62,500 nucleotides of DNA from Botryococcus braunii. Lineage: Eukaryota; Chlorophyta; Trebouxiophyceae. Position numbers and translations under genes: made by a program. Below the pieces are notes generated by a model. That model did not search any database and was not told where the DNA came from. It saw only the letters and a program-made list of their open reading frames with translations. Positions 1 through 15,195 of this stretch are shown here, piece by piece. Every line of letters starts with the position of its first letter. Position 1 is the stretch's first letter. The stretch lies in contig KV908342.1 of NCBI GenBank assembly GCA_002005505.1, positions 733,442 to 795,941 on the forward strand, given 5' to 3'.

Positions 1-41
1 CTTCACCTGTATGCGTTTTTCCTTTTCCATGGCGGTAGTAA

Positions 42-118
42 TTAATGCATGTCCTCTTTGTCAAAACATATTTGAGCACGCGTGTTTAAATTTGTTTTGA
101 CACGGAGGACATGCATTA
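42..118. repeat. Fold-back (inverted repeat) element
   Basis: Arms of about 24 nt face each other. Both carry TTAATGCATGTCCTC and TGTCAAAAC, or their complements, around a roughly 25-nt AT-rich centre. The arms are complementary except for a couple of positions. This looks like a small fold-back MITE or a hairpin-forming sequence. No target duplication was recognised and there is no coding content. Confidence 0.5.
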
Positions 119-870
119 AGCATTGCTTCGTGCTGCACACGTACGTGTAAAAGCACAAAGCAACCTGCAAAGCAAGAGAGAAAAGATGTCGTTGGCAGAC
201 GGTTTCTGTTTACTCTGACCCATCAATGTCTTCTTTGCCTCTCTCCTTCACAAAAGCTTTTTCATTTGCAGTTCTCCTTCGAACAAAGAATATTCCTTTT
301 GTGGATCGCGACGTGATTTGCCTTTCAGGCATGAGACAAGTATCTGTTTCATGAGGATTGGCAGGGGAACAGCAGTTCCCTCTGAGAAAGCGGGAGCCAG
401 GATGTTCACTCCCTGCTGCGCTTTTCTTTGATCCAAGTAATCTAGTATTTTGTAAAGTGTTACATAGATGTCAGGAACTTGCCACAGAACAACTCCGAGA
501 AAAGTACGTGTGTGGGGTTTTGATGTTTGTTGGGATGCATGTGTGGGATGGTGGTGATGGTGGTTCTCACTGTAATGATTACTACACAGTGCTAGTACTG
601 TATGTATCCTGGTCTTGTGATGTAATCTGATGTCACTGTGTGTTTGTTGCCGTACTGGTGTGCAACTGTAGGCCCAGTCAACCTTGCATGCTTGATGCCC
701 GTGCTGTGGAGCACGTGCACGGTGTGTATGTACACACTGCTGTAATGTCATCGCATTTATTTATCCTTGGATCTATATTCATCCTGGTGAAGCATGCCCC
801 ACCCCCCTACGGAAGGGCAGCGGTAAATACTGTTTGAAGACTGCACCTCGTACCTATCCCCCCAACCCCT
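119..870. other. No gene seen
   Basis: Short ORFs on both strands have no recognisable domain, signal peptide or splice-linked partner. The stretch is AT-balanced, unique-looking DNA leading into the large CT microsatellite. Confidence 0.5.
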
Positions 871-871
871 A

Positions 872-1242
<371 letters not shown>

Positions 1243-2290
1243 TCGTAAGATTTCCAAAGGAATGTCAAATGTTTCTGCTAAAGAAAATACAGGGCATCCT
1301 GCATCGCTATCTCTCCCTCCACCATAAAAGCCCCGTCCCCTAGCCCGCCATCTTGCCCTCCCTGCTCTACTCCTTCCCTCTCACACAAATGCGACTCCTC
1401 AGTCGGTGAATACCCACCCTCCAACCCCCCAAATTTAAAGTTTATTAGCTGCGATCGCCAAAAAAAGCAAGCGGCATACGTGCAAATTTGGACTGTGGGT
1501 ACCGCAGGGCCCTGGCACGTTGGAGGAGCCAGCTGCCCCACGTGTGGGGGCGGATGGAATGGACCCTATTTTGGTTGATCTCTGCGGCTGCGGCTGCGGC
1601 TGCTGGTAGTCCCTTAATTGAAATGCAGCACATTTCCGCAAACCGAAAAGGGTGACGGGAAACCCCCAAAACCCCTAAACCCAAAAACAGAAAGAGACAA
1701 TAAAAAAAAACGCGCCTGTCAATTGCAGTTGGGGCCCTTACAAGATCAAGGGTCGCCATTGGCGACTCGCCAAGCTCAGACCTTCAGCCTCATGAGGGGC
1801 AGGGCCCGTCAGCCTTTTCCAATTGAAGGAAAGCTGCGGCCGAGGCGTCTGAGTGGGAACCTGTAGCCAGGACGTCTGAAAGTGTGCCCTGTTTTCTCTC
1901 TTTTTCCCTCTTTTTTATTTCTTTATTTTTCTCCAGCGAAACTGCGCATTGCAGGAGCGGGGAAAGAACCAAGACAGCGCAAAGGCCGACAACAAATGCA
2001 AGAACGCCTCTGCCTCATCCTTTCAAATTTGATGTGCAGCAACATTTCCCAAAGGAGAGAGTGATGGAACAATCGAGGTTTACCCGCCCCGGATCTGGTT
2101 TATGCGCCCCGGGAGCTGGCAATCCGGGCTGCAGAGGATTTGGTCAGTTTATTAGTAACGCCGACGAGGGTTGAATCTGTGCGGGTCTTCGGCACAAAAT
2201 CCCTCCTTGCACCGACTCGAAAGTCGGAGCAATCCCGCTCGAGGAAAATTTCGGGCTGAAGCGTGACCTCGTTAGAACTGACGCGTTTAA
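1243..2290. other. No gene seen
   Basis: Between the CT microsatellite and the first LINE fragment there are only short ORFs without recognisable domains. A run of CGG/GCT-type triplets lies near 1580-1605. No convincing exon pair was found. Confidence 0.4.
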
Positions 2291-2293
2291 CTG

Positions 2294-3040
2294 ATGTCGT
2301 GCAGCGATGCGCACGTCCTCACGACACATAGTCCAACTTGGGCAGGCTCGGTCATGCGTGCCTTGAGAAAACTTGGGTACCCCTATCCGGTGGACTGTCA
2401 TGGTCCTCATGAGGTGGACATGGATACTTCCAGGGCAATACTCACTAGTGCCCAGCGGCTCTCGGATGAGGGATTGCACATCTCTCCTAGATTAGCACCT
2501 AATGACCCCCAATTATGCACTTATCTTCGATGGGTTGCCCGGACAAGGCCGATTCAACGTGAAATACTGTTTTCTCTTCCAGTTAGTGTCAGGCGTGTTA
2601 AGCAATTTTTTAAGTTTCGTCTTGGAGTCCATGACTTACCTATAGATGTAGGAATACGCACCCATATCCCGCGTTCAGAGCGTTTATGTGACATGTGTGG
2701 CATAGCGGTGGGGGATGAGCATCATTTTGTGTTTCATTGCCCTGCACTTGCTCAGGTTCGTGACCGCTATCCACATTTGTTCTCGTCCCCCTCGTGGTCA
2801 CTACGTAACTTCATTTGGCAAGAGGATCAGGTTGCGGTTGTTAATTTTATATTTGATGCATTCCAGGCCCGTCAAGCGTATCAGCGGCGGTGACTTGGCC
2901 TTTCTCCAATATCCAGTTACTAGTATTGTTATCCGTGTTGTAGCATAATATTATTCCAACTAGGTTCTCACATACCGTTGGTTTATCCGTCTGCATCTCA
3001 TCATGCCCTCTGGGCTGGATTGATGTAATTCTTCTTCTTG
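2294..3040 (+). mobile_element. 5'-truncated LINE fragment (APE-type family), 3' end
   Basis: The open frame at 2294-2893 matches, region by region, the C-terminus of the LINE reverse-transcriptase protein on the minus strand at 7494-9296. It carries the zinc-knuckle pattern CDMCG...[13 protein letters not shown] and then RDRYPHLF. After the stop comes a 3' UTR ending in the family signature CATCTCATCATGCCCTCTGG followed by GGCTGGATTGATGTAATTC and a TTC-repeat tail near 3030. The copy is truncated at its 5' side, as expected from incomplete target-primed reverse transcription. It is dead, because it lacks endonuclease and RT domains. Confidence 0.88.
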
Positions 3041-3124
3041 TTTTCCTGCCTCCACCCATATATGGTACACCCAAGATATCATTTCCATGTTGAGCGGGCG
3101 CGGCCTCCGTGCAAGGCGGGACTC

Positions 3125-3600
3125 TGTATCTCCATTGTAGCTGGGGAAAGGTAGCGCCTGGGGAAGTCTCGTAATTTGCAAGTGTGGTATCTGGAAAAGG
3201 TTGTGCCTGAAGAAGTATCGTAGTTTGGAGGTGTGGTAGATGGGGAGTGTATTTTTTTTTGGGGGGGGGGGGGGGGTGTGGACGTGTGATAGTGGGGAAG
3301 TGAGCTGATAGAAGTGTGTGGGCTGGAAAGTTGGGTTTGGCTGTGGAAGTGTGGCGGCTGAGAAATGTGGAGGCTGGGGAAGCGAGGTGGCTGGGGTAGT
3401 GTGGTAGCTGGGGAGGAGTTGTTGGGGGGCCCGGGGGGGGGGGGGCGGGTGGGGGGGAGGGGCCTGAAAGCTTGTATACGCCTCGAGGCATTGAGAGTGA
3501 CTTCCGTTCTACGAGGTGGGATATCTTCTACAAGGTGGATTACATTGTACGAGGTGGATTATATTTTACGAGGTGGACTTGAGGAAAAAACGAGACAGGA
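3125..3600. repeat. Degenerate G-rich minisatellites
   Basis: A purine-rich region built of degenerate units of the type GGCTGGGGAAGTGTGGTA (about 18 bp) runs to about 3425. It is interrupted by poly-G runs near 3260 and 3440. At 3508-3580 there are three to four copies of a roughly 21-bp unit around TACGAGGTGGATTA. No coding content was recognised. Confidence 0.7.
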
Positions 3601-3630
3601 AAGGTGTTGGGTTTGAAATAAAATTCTATT

Positions 3631-3712
3631 TGGCCCCTAGATTCCGCGTCCTTGCATGATGGATTTATGGTATGCGGTTAGAATAGGCTTCACCCTTTAA
3701 CTTTAAATAAAA
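3631..3712 (+). repeat. Copy of unknown retroposon 3' end
   Basis: Contains GGCCCCTAGATTCCGCGTCC, then TATGCGGTTAGAATAGGC and TTCACCCTTTAA. The same block ends the insertion at 19915-20709. Shorter versions are at 4187-4215 and, reversed, at 33671-33718. It is read here as the 3' terminal part of a dispersed retroposon family. Confidence 0.6.
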
Positions 3713-3975
3713 TTGAAGGCCAGGCGCTGGTCCTCCATTTGAAATATTCCGTCCTTGTCAAGGTTTGCACCTGAACCGGCCCTGGCAAGCCCGGACGGAT
3801 CCGCGGGTATGATAGGATGTGAATCAGGTATAGACTTTTAGACAGAGAGACGCATCATATGATTCGGTCTCCATCTGTTCGTTCGAACGTTTAAACCTAA
3901 ATACGCTTTTTGATCATCCACATCCGAACAATGCAATTATTTTCACTATGCAGTTTCTTCACAATCAGTTTTCAT

Positions 3976-4188
3976 ATCTGGGCCCTCAATTCCAATGCCG
4001 GTAAGTCAGGTTTATAGGAAACACCTAGAATTTGCTCCACCTAAAATATCGCTTAACTCAAACCACTATCACCTTTACTATCTGGCCCCCAATTCCAATG
4101 CCGGTAAGTCAGGTTTATGGGAAACACCTAGAATAGGCTTCACCTAAAATATCGCTTAACTCAAACCACTATCACCTTTACTATCTGG
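3976..4188. repeat. Tandem duplication, about 104-bp unit, two copies
   Basis: The unit starts TCTGG(G)CCC(C/T)CAATTCCAATGCC and ends in CACCTTTACTATCTGGCCCC. The two copies are nearly identical. The second contains CCTAGAATAGGCTTCACC, which matches the unknown retroposon end, so the duplication may derive from that family. Confidence 0.85.
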
Positions 4189-5290
4189 CCCCTAGATGCC
4201 GTGTCCCTGGATCTGTCTTCATGGCATGCAGTCACATTAAGCTGCTCTCTGGTTATGACACAAGATCCATGCCTTGAGCACAAACAGCAGTGACGACATG
4301 CGACAAAGGCGTTTGGACTATTGCCCCATACAAATTCATGACTCTTGTTGAAAGCCAGGGGGCTCCAACTATATCATCATCTTCTGTTGCGTGCAACTAG
4401 CTAGTAATAATACTGAATCAAAGTATTGAGTATTGACTTCGAGTGGGACAGCAAATATCCAGAAAAATTCACACATACACGCATCCTCTCCTGTTGCATG
4501 AGATTGTGCTTGCAGAACTTTGCTGTGATCATCTCTGCTCTGCACCGCCAGCTTCGCGTTTAGTCATACCCCCCGACTTTTTCGACGGTCCTCTTGGCTT
4601 GCCTACTTTCTCTTATGGCTATATCTGCTGCTGACATCATTTTTGATGCTCTTTCTTTTATGTTGCAGCAACCCAGAAAGTTCATTATCTTCCGTCCAAT
4701 CTCAAACCCTCACTGTTCTGCTCACGACGATTGAATTTCAACAGACACGCGTTCAACTGCCATTGCTCTTACCTTGCAATGACCTTACTGCCGACATGTT
4801 TACATCAGCAAGTCCCTCTTTTCATCTCTGCTCTGTACAGCGATCTGCGCCTTCCCTCATACCCACCGACTGTACACCACAGTCCTTTTGCCAGTTTCTT
4901 TCAGGACTCTACCTCCTCATTTCTGTCATTTCTGATTTAGGTTGATTTTCTTACATAAGAGGAAATCACACCCCGCACCACAGAAGCCACCACAGAAACA
5001 GCGTGACCTGAAACCTAAACTCGAACGTCACACCCCCCCCCCCCCATAGGGTAACCTCGCCGCCAACTGCCCCCCAACGGCCCGGCAAATCGCAAAGCTT
5101 ATCCGCCGATGCGCAGACAAAAACCAGACAAGGTCTTCATGCGCAACTAGCGCCTGATTAACCATCCCTGATTTCTGATCCTTTATTTTGAAGCAGAAAA
5201 ATTCATTTATTATATGCCTTCCTCGGATCTCTTGCGTGGCGTTACCTGCGCGTTGCTCATATGTGCCTGCCCCGCGGGAATCCAAAGCTG
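4189..5290. other. No gene seen
   Basis: Short ORFs only. A remnant of the retroposon block (GGCCCCTAGATGCCGTGTCC) starts near 4187. A poly-C tract is at about 5032-5045. No exon structure could be supported. Confidence 0.4.
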
Positions 5291-5294
5291 TCGG

Positions 5295-5333
5295 CCCCCG
5301 TCACCTAAGACCAGCAGGTTTTAGGTGACGGGG
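5295..5333. repeat. Hairpin, 12-bp stem
   Basis: CCCCGTCACCTAA and TTTAGGTGACGGGG are complementary arms around a loop of about 11 nt. The function is unknown. It lies about 130 bp left of the RLE-type retroelement fragment. Confidence 0.55.
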
Positions 5334-5388
5334 TGCAGCTGCACGCCAAAGGGGGCAGGTTAATGAAATCAAGATTCAGGCGAAAGAT

Positions 5389-5460
5389 GTCCATGGATGG
5401 CCATCCACTGGAAGATGTTCCAGTGGATGGCCATCCACTGGAAGAAGAAGAAGAAGAAGT
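5389..5460. repeat. Repeated GGATGGCCATCCACTGGAAGA block with (GAA)n
   Basis: GGATGGCCATCCACTGGAAGA occurs twice in tandem and contains the palindrome TGGATGGCCATCCA. The second copy runs into (GAA)6, which abuts the truncated non-LTR element at 5462. The GAA array may be the tail of a minus-strand LINE, or microsatellite at the integration site. Confidence 0.7.
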
Positions 5461-5462
5461 AG

Positions 5463-7223
5463 TTCAATACGGTCGACCGCAACCGCATGCTTGGGGAAGT
5501 CGCCCTCCATTGCCCCAGCATCTGGCAGTATGTGGCGACGACGTACGGCTGCGCGGCCCATCAGTATGTTGGGCCCCATGTCGTGGACTCCACAACAGGG
5601 GTCCAGCAAGGGGACCCCCTCTCTCCGCTGCTTTTTGCGCTCACTGTCCAGCCACTCCTCCTTGACCTTCATCGGGAGTGTCCCGACGTACACCAAGGGT
5701 ATCTGGATGACGGCACGTTTGTTGGTCCCGTGCCCGCAGCGCAGCAGGCAGTCCAGTTGGTTGTTGACCGGGCCCCCGCATATGGCTTGAGCCTCAACCC
5801 TCACAAGTGCTGTGTGTGGTCGCCGCGCCCGAACCCTCAGCATTTGGATGGGTTCCCTCTGGGCTTCGTCAATGAAACTCGTGCTGGTTTGATAGTGTTG
5901 GGGGCAGCGGTCACCGTGTCAGTCGAGTACGCGGCTTCCGTAGCCCAGGCGCACGTTGATGCCGTGGCAGCCTCGCTCCAGCGTTTGCCGATTCTCCGCC
6001 ACCCCCAAGCCGAGCTTCTCTTGCTTCGCAGTTGCCTTGGGACCTGCAAGGTGGTTTTCACAGCCCGGACCATGCCGCCAGCTGCAGCTGCGCAAGCTTT
6101 GGTGACCTTTGATATGCTCCAAACCCAGGTCCTCCAATCCATTGTCACAGCTGGTGGTGGTGGTTTTGGCCCTTTGCAGCAAACCTTGGCTGGCTTGCCT
6201 ATTGCCCAGGGGGGTCTAGGGGTCACTAAGGCCACTTCCCTTCTGCCTTGTGCCTATCTCGCCTCCGTCACGCAGACAGCCCCCCTCCAGGACCGCCTTC
6301 TGGGGACATCCACTGCCCCTCTTGTCCCCGCTGCCCTCGCTGCCAAGGCTGACTACTGCGCCCTTGTTCCTGATTTCGATGCGGCGCTCTTCGAGGATCC
6401 GGATTTTGTCCGCAGCAAAGTGCAAGCCCGGCTGTCCAAACCCTTGTCTCACCGCGCATACCAGGAGGTTCTTGATGACCCTGCTCGCTCGGATCGCGAC
6501 CGTGCTGTGCTCCAATCTCTTACACAGCCGGGAGCGTCTGATTGGCTGCTGGCTCTCCCAGTTCCCCATTTGCAGCAAACCATGCCCCCAGAGTCGTTCC
6601 GCTGCCGCCTTCAATACCAGCTCTTGATCCCCATTTTCCACCCTGGCTCCCAATGCCCGTGCTGCTTGAGGGAGTTGGATGTCTGGGGCGACCACGCGGT
6701 CCACTGCACCTCAGGGGGGGATGTTGCCATTGTCGGCCGACATTACTCCGTTCGTAACGGCCTGGACGCTGTCCTTACCTCAGCTCGTCAGCGGGTCACC
6801 CGGGAACCCGCCTTTCCCACCCCTGTCCCTGGCCAGGAGCGCCGTCGCGCAGACCTCCGCCTCCATGCGTGGGAGGAGGGGCGTGACCTTTATATCGACA
6901 TCGTTGGCTCTTCCCCACTCACAGTTGCCAACTTGCTGCACTTCGTGCCGGGTGGGGCCGCCGCGCGCGCTGCCCAAGACAAGCAGACCCGCTATGCTGT
7001 CTTGTTGTCGCGTCAGCAGCCGCCTGTGGCTTTCCAAGCCTTCGCTTTTGAAACATTGGGAGGGTTGCATGCTGATGCGCTGGCCTTGTTGCAGAGGCTC
7101 CAGGGGCTTTTGAACCAAGCCATCATTGCTCAAGAAGATGTGGAGGGATATTTTGTCATTCGTCGGGTCAGTTTCATCATTGCGGCGGCTGTGGGTCGCC
7201 AGCTGGCCGCTCGCCGGGTGTGA
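5463..7223 (+). pseudogene. 5'-truncated RLE-type non-LTR retrotransposon ORF (RT, zinc knuckle, restriction-like endonuclease)
   Basis: The frame starts inside RT motif A (FNTVDRNR), so fingers and upstream domains are missing; a TAG precedes it. Palm motifs follow: VQQGDPLSPLLFA and the catalytic YLDDG. After a thumb-like region there is a CPCC...GDHAVHC zinc knuckle. A C-terminal segment carries RRADL and LYIDIVGSSP, followed by a downstream Lys and a GG motif. This layout matches the PD-(D/E)XK restriction-like endonuclease of R2/CRE-type elements. It would nick DNA for target-primed reverse transcription. The remaining reading frame of about 585 codons is intact, so the copy is fairly young. 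With its 5' half missing it cannot move itself. Inference: truncation happened during insertion next to (GAA)n. Confidence 0.85.
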
Positions 7224-7307
7224 CTCATAGCTTGACACATTGGGGGTTTGGGTCCCTGAACATTGGGCTGGTCTTTTTTACTCCACTCTTGTAAAGAAAG
7301 AAGAAGA
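7224..7307 (+). other. 3' UTR and tail of the RLE-type element, joined tail to tail with the next LINE
   Basis: After the TGA come about 75 bp ending in CTCCACTCTTGTAAAG. GAAGAAGAAG follows and is at the same time the (TTC)n tail of the minus-strand LINE. Two different non-LTR elements therefore meet at their tails here. Confidence 0.6.
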
Positions 7308-7493
7308 AGTTACATCTGTCCAGCCACGAGGGCATGATGAGATGTCCACAACACACACACACCAGCCAAAACTAGGAAGAACTGACCACAAGAAGTGGCC
7401 AAGCGAAGAGCGAAAGCATAACTCAGCAAACGAAAAGGGGAAGGAAGGGGGGATAAGGGGGGGGGGGCAGCCACAGACGTGGCTGCGGCCAAG

Positions 7494-9304
7494 TCACCGT
7501 AGCCGGCGTAAATCAGCACGAGCCTGGAATGCATTCGAGATAAAGGAGACGACCGCACGCAAGTCAGCGTGCCAAATGAACTGCCGAAGAGATCTAGAAG
7601 GACCCACAAACAAGTGGGGATAACGGTCCCGCACCGCAGTAAGAGCGGGACAGTGAAAGACAAAGTGGTGTTCATCACCCACAGAGGAGCCACACATATC
7701 ACACAGGCGCTGAAGGCACGGAAGCCGTTGTCTGCGGCCCATGTCAATGGGGAGGCCATGAACACCAAGACGAAACCTGAGAAAGAGCCGGACCTTGGCA
7801 ACATCAAGAGACAGATAAAGGAGGCGGGAGCGCTGAGCCTTAGTGGGGCGCGCAAACCACCGCACATAAGTACATAGCTGGGGATCAGCAGGGGCTAACC
7901 GAGGGGAGACATGGAGAGAGGCCACAGGGAGGGTATTGGCCTGCCTAATGAGAGCTAAAAAGGTATCCATATCAACGGGCTGCGGGCGCTGACAATCAGC
8001 CGCATAGGGGTAACCTAAGCGGCGAAGGGCAGCGATAAAAGAACCCGCCCAGGATGGGGAACGAGGCGTTACGCCATAGTAGCATGAGTCCCTATGAATA
8101 CGTGCATACAAGTGGTCGGGTGGGAGATCCACCAGAGAGTTCCAAAAGGTGACCACACGCTTGAACCAGATATGATGAAGGGGCCAAACGCCAACCTCAG
8201 CAAGGAGCACATCGGTGCGGACCGTTTGACGAACCCCAAGGATCATCCGTAACCTAGTAAGAAAATCCTTTTCTAAATCCTTAGCGGAGGGCCGAGTGGA
8301 AGATGGGGAAAACACCCGTAGACTCCAAACCTCACACCCATATGAGCAGGCAGGCACCACACATGCTAAGAAGAGACGCAAGAGAATACCGATCGAGGTG
8401 GCACATTTGAGGTTACCATAACGCGTGCTAATAGTAGACCAGGCCCCCAACATCTTGCCACGTAAATGGCCAAAGGTGGCCCCAATGCCTGAAGCCGTAG
8501 AAAGCATGACACCTAAATGACGAGCCTGGGTCACCTGAGGCAGGGGTTGACCCTCATACAGCACGGGAGGGGGGGCCTCCTTCGAGGGGGGGAAGACCAT
8601 GGCATGGCACTTAGGAACACGCACCCGCATACGTGCGGACTGGCACCACTCTGAAGCAGCGGGGAGAAGGTGAGCCTGCAACTCCTCCAGGGACTTGGCC
8701 TGGAGTGTATAGTCATCAGCATAACCTTGAATAGGGACACAACGACCATCCCGGGTGGCGGGTCCCACACCCGGACACCGAGCTTCAATATAACGAATCA
8801 GACCATCCGAATAAAGACCAAACAGAGTAGGACTTATAGGGGACCCTTGGAGGATACCGACCTGCGGCTTCAGGAGCTCCCCAGAGGTGCCCCCTACACA
8901 TAAAGTGACTTGGGCATCTTCATATAAAGATTTAACAGCAGCCAAGAATTGGTCCGGTACCCCCACCCGAGTTAAGGCCTCCCAAAGAAGGGGGCGAGGA
9001 ACCCGATCATAGGCTTTACTTAAATCTAAAGAGCATAAGAATAAGGGGTGATCTTTGGTAGCAAGGTCAATGAAGTGTTGGATCGCAAAAAGCTGATGCA
9101 ATGTGGAGAAGCCCGGGCGGAGCCCCGTTTGGGCCTGACAGCGCAACCCCTTGGATTCCACGTGCCGAATAAGCCTAGTGTTCAACACGGTGGCGTACAG
9201 CCGCATGAAGGGTTCAGGGACAGCAAGAGGGCGGTAATTCGCCGGATCCAGAGCGTCCTTTGCCCCTGGTTTGAACACGGGGACCACCCGGGACACATTG
9301 AAAT
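7494..9304 (-). pseudogene. LINE ORF2, reverse transcriptase part
   Basis: This part runs from [14 protein letters not shown] (RT motif 0/1) through [20 protein letters not shown] (motif A), [13 protein letters not shown] and GYADDY (catalytic motif C). It continues through the thumb to the zinc knuckle CDMCG...DEHHFVFHC and a stop at 7494. The enzyme would copy the element RNA at the nicked target. The frame does not join the endonuclease frame upstream: a one-base shift lies near 9310, where one frame ends and this begins. The same C-terminus recurs in the fragments at 2294 and 20710. Confidence 0.9.
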
Positions 9305-10880
9305 GAGGGGGAATTGCCCCGCCTGAAACATAGCATTGACAATGGTTAACAGAATCGGTGCCAGGATATGGGGGTCCTGTCGGCCAGTTTGGGGATCCGG
9401 GGGGCGTTGGGCAAATCGAAGAAATTCAGAGGGAAAACCCTGAAACCGAACACTCCTCCCTGTGTGCAAGGCACTAAGAGCATCCTCCATTTCCTGTAAG
9501 GTGAAGGGTTGGTTAAGCGATACGTCGGGTACGAGGGTGGTCGGATATGCCACTTCCGACAAGGGCATAAGGGGTTCGTCCGGGGTGTCAATATCCCCCC
9601 GAGTGAACTCCGACATGAAAGTGTTCCAAACCGCATGGTCATGTAAGGGCAAGGGCAAAGAAGGGGGATGGCCACGGAAGGTCCGCCAAAACTGACGAGG
9701 GCAAGTATGAAAGAGAGCAACACACTCTTCTAACTGGGACATGAGCCACGCCCGTTTACGGGATCGCACATAAGAGTGGTAGTGCCGCTCGAGTCCACGT
9801 ACCAAGGGGGCAGAAAACCCGTGGAGGCGACCAGCCCGCCGCCAGTCCCGCTTGAGTCTAACACATTCCTGGTCATAAAACGGCTGATGGGGGCGAGTCC
9901 TAGCCTGAGAACCTAACCGAACAGTATGCAGCCGCATGTCTGCAGCGTGAGCAGCATTGCCTAAAACCCCGGATAAGGTATCTAGCGCTTGCTCCCCATG
10001 CCCAGCCAACGCTAAGTCAGCACAACGACCTAAGGCGGGAGCAGCAAGCTCCAAGTGACGCACATAATCTACACGACAACCCCCTTTCCAATGGACTTGT
10101 CGCAGGGGCAACCCAAAATGCGAACTGTCAGAAATAGCAGCACAACGCATGGGTAAGGCAAAGGAGGTGGTGATACTATAATGGTCAGAACCCTTCAACT
10201 CAGTGGCGACCGTAACAGACTGGATACAGGCATGGAGAGACGAGGAAACCAAAATATGGTCTGGCCTAGTCGCAGAGGTACGGGCGGTGGCCCTATAGGT
10301 GGGAGGAGCATGCAAGTCACCTGTGACACAGCCTGTACAAATAACTAACGCAGTCTGATCAGCCAATTTGACAAGTTGGCGGCCACTAGTATCTTGACCA
10401 CAGAAGCGGCCTAAATCGGCCGAAGAAGATGTGGAAACAGATGCAATGTGTCCATTGAAGTCACCCCCCACAAAGACACAACCGTCCAGGGATGACAAAA
10501 CCCCATAGAGCTCATTGTAACGAGCGGCCAGAGGGACAGGCTGAAGTAACGGAGACCCAGAGGGGGGGATATAGACATTGCCCAAGTAGACGGGGGGATG
10601 GGTGCCATGCATGAACCGTAAAGATACCCAGAGTGAGGAGGACGTGTGTGCCCACAGCTGAGCACTATATAATGAACTAACCTTAACTGCAATAAGCAAA
10701 CCATAGCCTTTCTTTTCATGAGAAACCTCAGGTGGAGAACAAAAAAGCTGATAGCCCCTGAAAAGGTTGGGGTCAATGTATTTCTGTTGTGTCTCTTGCA
10801 ACAGTACTACATCGAACGCACGAAAGAACGATCATAGTCATGGAGCTCATATTTAGACTCGGATAATCCACGGACATTCC
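9182..10880 (-). pseudogene. LINE ORF2, apurinic/apyrimidinic-type endonuclease part
   Basis: An exonuclease-endonuclease-phosphatase fold is recognisable from TWNVRGLSESKYELHDYD (10880-10835), VVLLQETQQKY, GNVYIPPSGS, VFVGGDFNGHI and PDHILVSSS to the catalytic GSDHYSI. A linker leads toward the RT. The first segment and the rest are in different frames: a single-base change lies near 10830, inside the segment leading to LQET. A second one near 9310 separates it from the RT. This domain nicks the chromosomal target in LINEs. Confidence 0.88.
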
Positions 10881-10920
10881 AAGTAAGAATAGAGAGAGGG
10901 ACTTGGCCAACAGATCCCTA

Positions 10921-11285
10921 AGCACACATAGGAGATGGACCCGCAGCCCGAAAGGAGGTAGAGGGGGTCAGGCCCGCAGCTGGGGAGGAGGTGGGAGCAG
11001 GAGCGGCAGTAGGAGCAGCATGAGCAGGAGCAGCAGGAGCACCCACTGGCACCTTGAGAGGAGCTCCCCCCGCCTTCACTTCGAACAATTGGTCTCCTCG
11101 CCAAAAAGTGATCCAGCCCTCCCCCCGCAGTGTGTGGACTTCGGGTTGGCGACTCATACGCGCGGCCTTCTGCTGTATGGTCGTCATCATCCACTGGAGA
11201 GTATCCAGGGATGCCTTTTCGGTCGTCCGCGATAAACCCACCCCCCTCAATTGACCCCAAAATTTTGGGCCTAAGTGGACCACAT
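10921..11285 (-). pseudogene. LINE ORF1, C-terminal part
   Basis: An open frame of about 120 codons has no ATG at its left limit and ends at 10921, just before the endonuclease region. It shows WMMTTIQQKAARMSRQPEV, then an Ala/Pro-rich tail (PVGAPAAPAHAAPTAAPAPT). Position directly upstream of ORF2 in the same element is the main reason for the call. No nucleic-acid-binding motif is visible. The N-terminus is missing. Confidence 0.55.
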
Positions 11286-11290
11286 TCTTG

Positions 11291-11805
11291 ATAAATCTGC
11301 ATCATGCTGCATCAATCGACACAAATTACGCGTGGGGATACGACCTACTCTTGCCCGCTCGTAAAGCGTCAGGAACGCACGTGCTCGTCCGAGTCGGGTA
11401 TCTCGAATCGAGATTCTCGATGATGATAATCGTACTCTCTGAGTTCAAAGATACTTACCACGACCTGCGGCATCCCTGCAGCGCAGTCGTCAGCGAGCAT
11501 TCCTTGAACGTTCCTGAACGTTGCCGAGATAGGGGCAGACAGCGTGCAAGGTGTACGCACGCAAGCGGTCTACTAATTTGCCGATAAATTCTATATTAAA
11601 ACCACCACCAATTACGAACAGGTGCTCGTCCCCATAGACAAGTTTACACATCAATCAAATATACTTTCCTATAATCGACCTTTTGCAAAAAATATCCAGC
11701 TCATATCGTGTACGTGCTATGTTGATCTTTATTTTTACTGTCCTTATTGATCGGTCAATTGATATTTTAATGCAGCTGCGTGTCTGCGCAGGAGGGATAG
11801 CGAAG
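11291..11805. other. Intergenic region upstream of the secreted-protein gene
   Basis: AT-rich spacer between the LINE 5' edge and the ATG at 11806. A TATA-like stretch could lie in the AT-rich segment at 11640-11700. No ORF of note was seen. Confidence 0.35.
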
Positions 11806-14984
<3,179 letters not shown>

Positions 14985-15019
14985 GTGAGCCAGACCTCCC
15001 TCCGTCACTCCTCCTTCAC

Positions 15020-15191
<172 letters not shown>

Positions 15192-15195
<4 letters not shown>

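Larger units (their letters stand above)
7300..11290 (-). mobile_element. APE-type LINE, nearly full length, inactive
   Basis: Read on the minus strand, the order is: the end of an ORF1 (11283-10921), an apurinic-type endonuclease, a reverse transcriptase, a C-terminal zinc knuckle, a 3' UTR and a TTC tail. ORF2 is broken by at least two frame changes, near 10830 and 9310. The 5' end of ORF1 has no ATG, so the copy is 5'-truncated around 11285. The 3' end carries the family signature CATCTCATCATGCCCTCGTG followed by GCTGGACAGATGTAAC and TTC repeats. Confidence 0.9.

Noticed and set aside
5487..7223. Intact host gene for a reverse transcriptase
   Set aside because: The frame begins inside RT motif A after a stop and lacks upstream domains. 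It is a truncated retroelement ORF.
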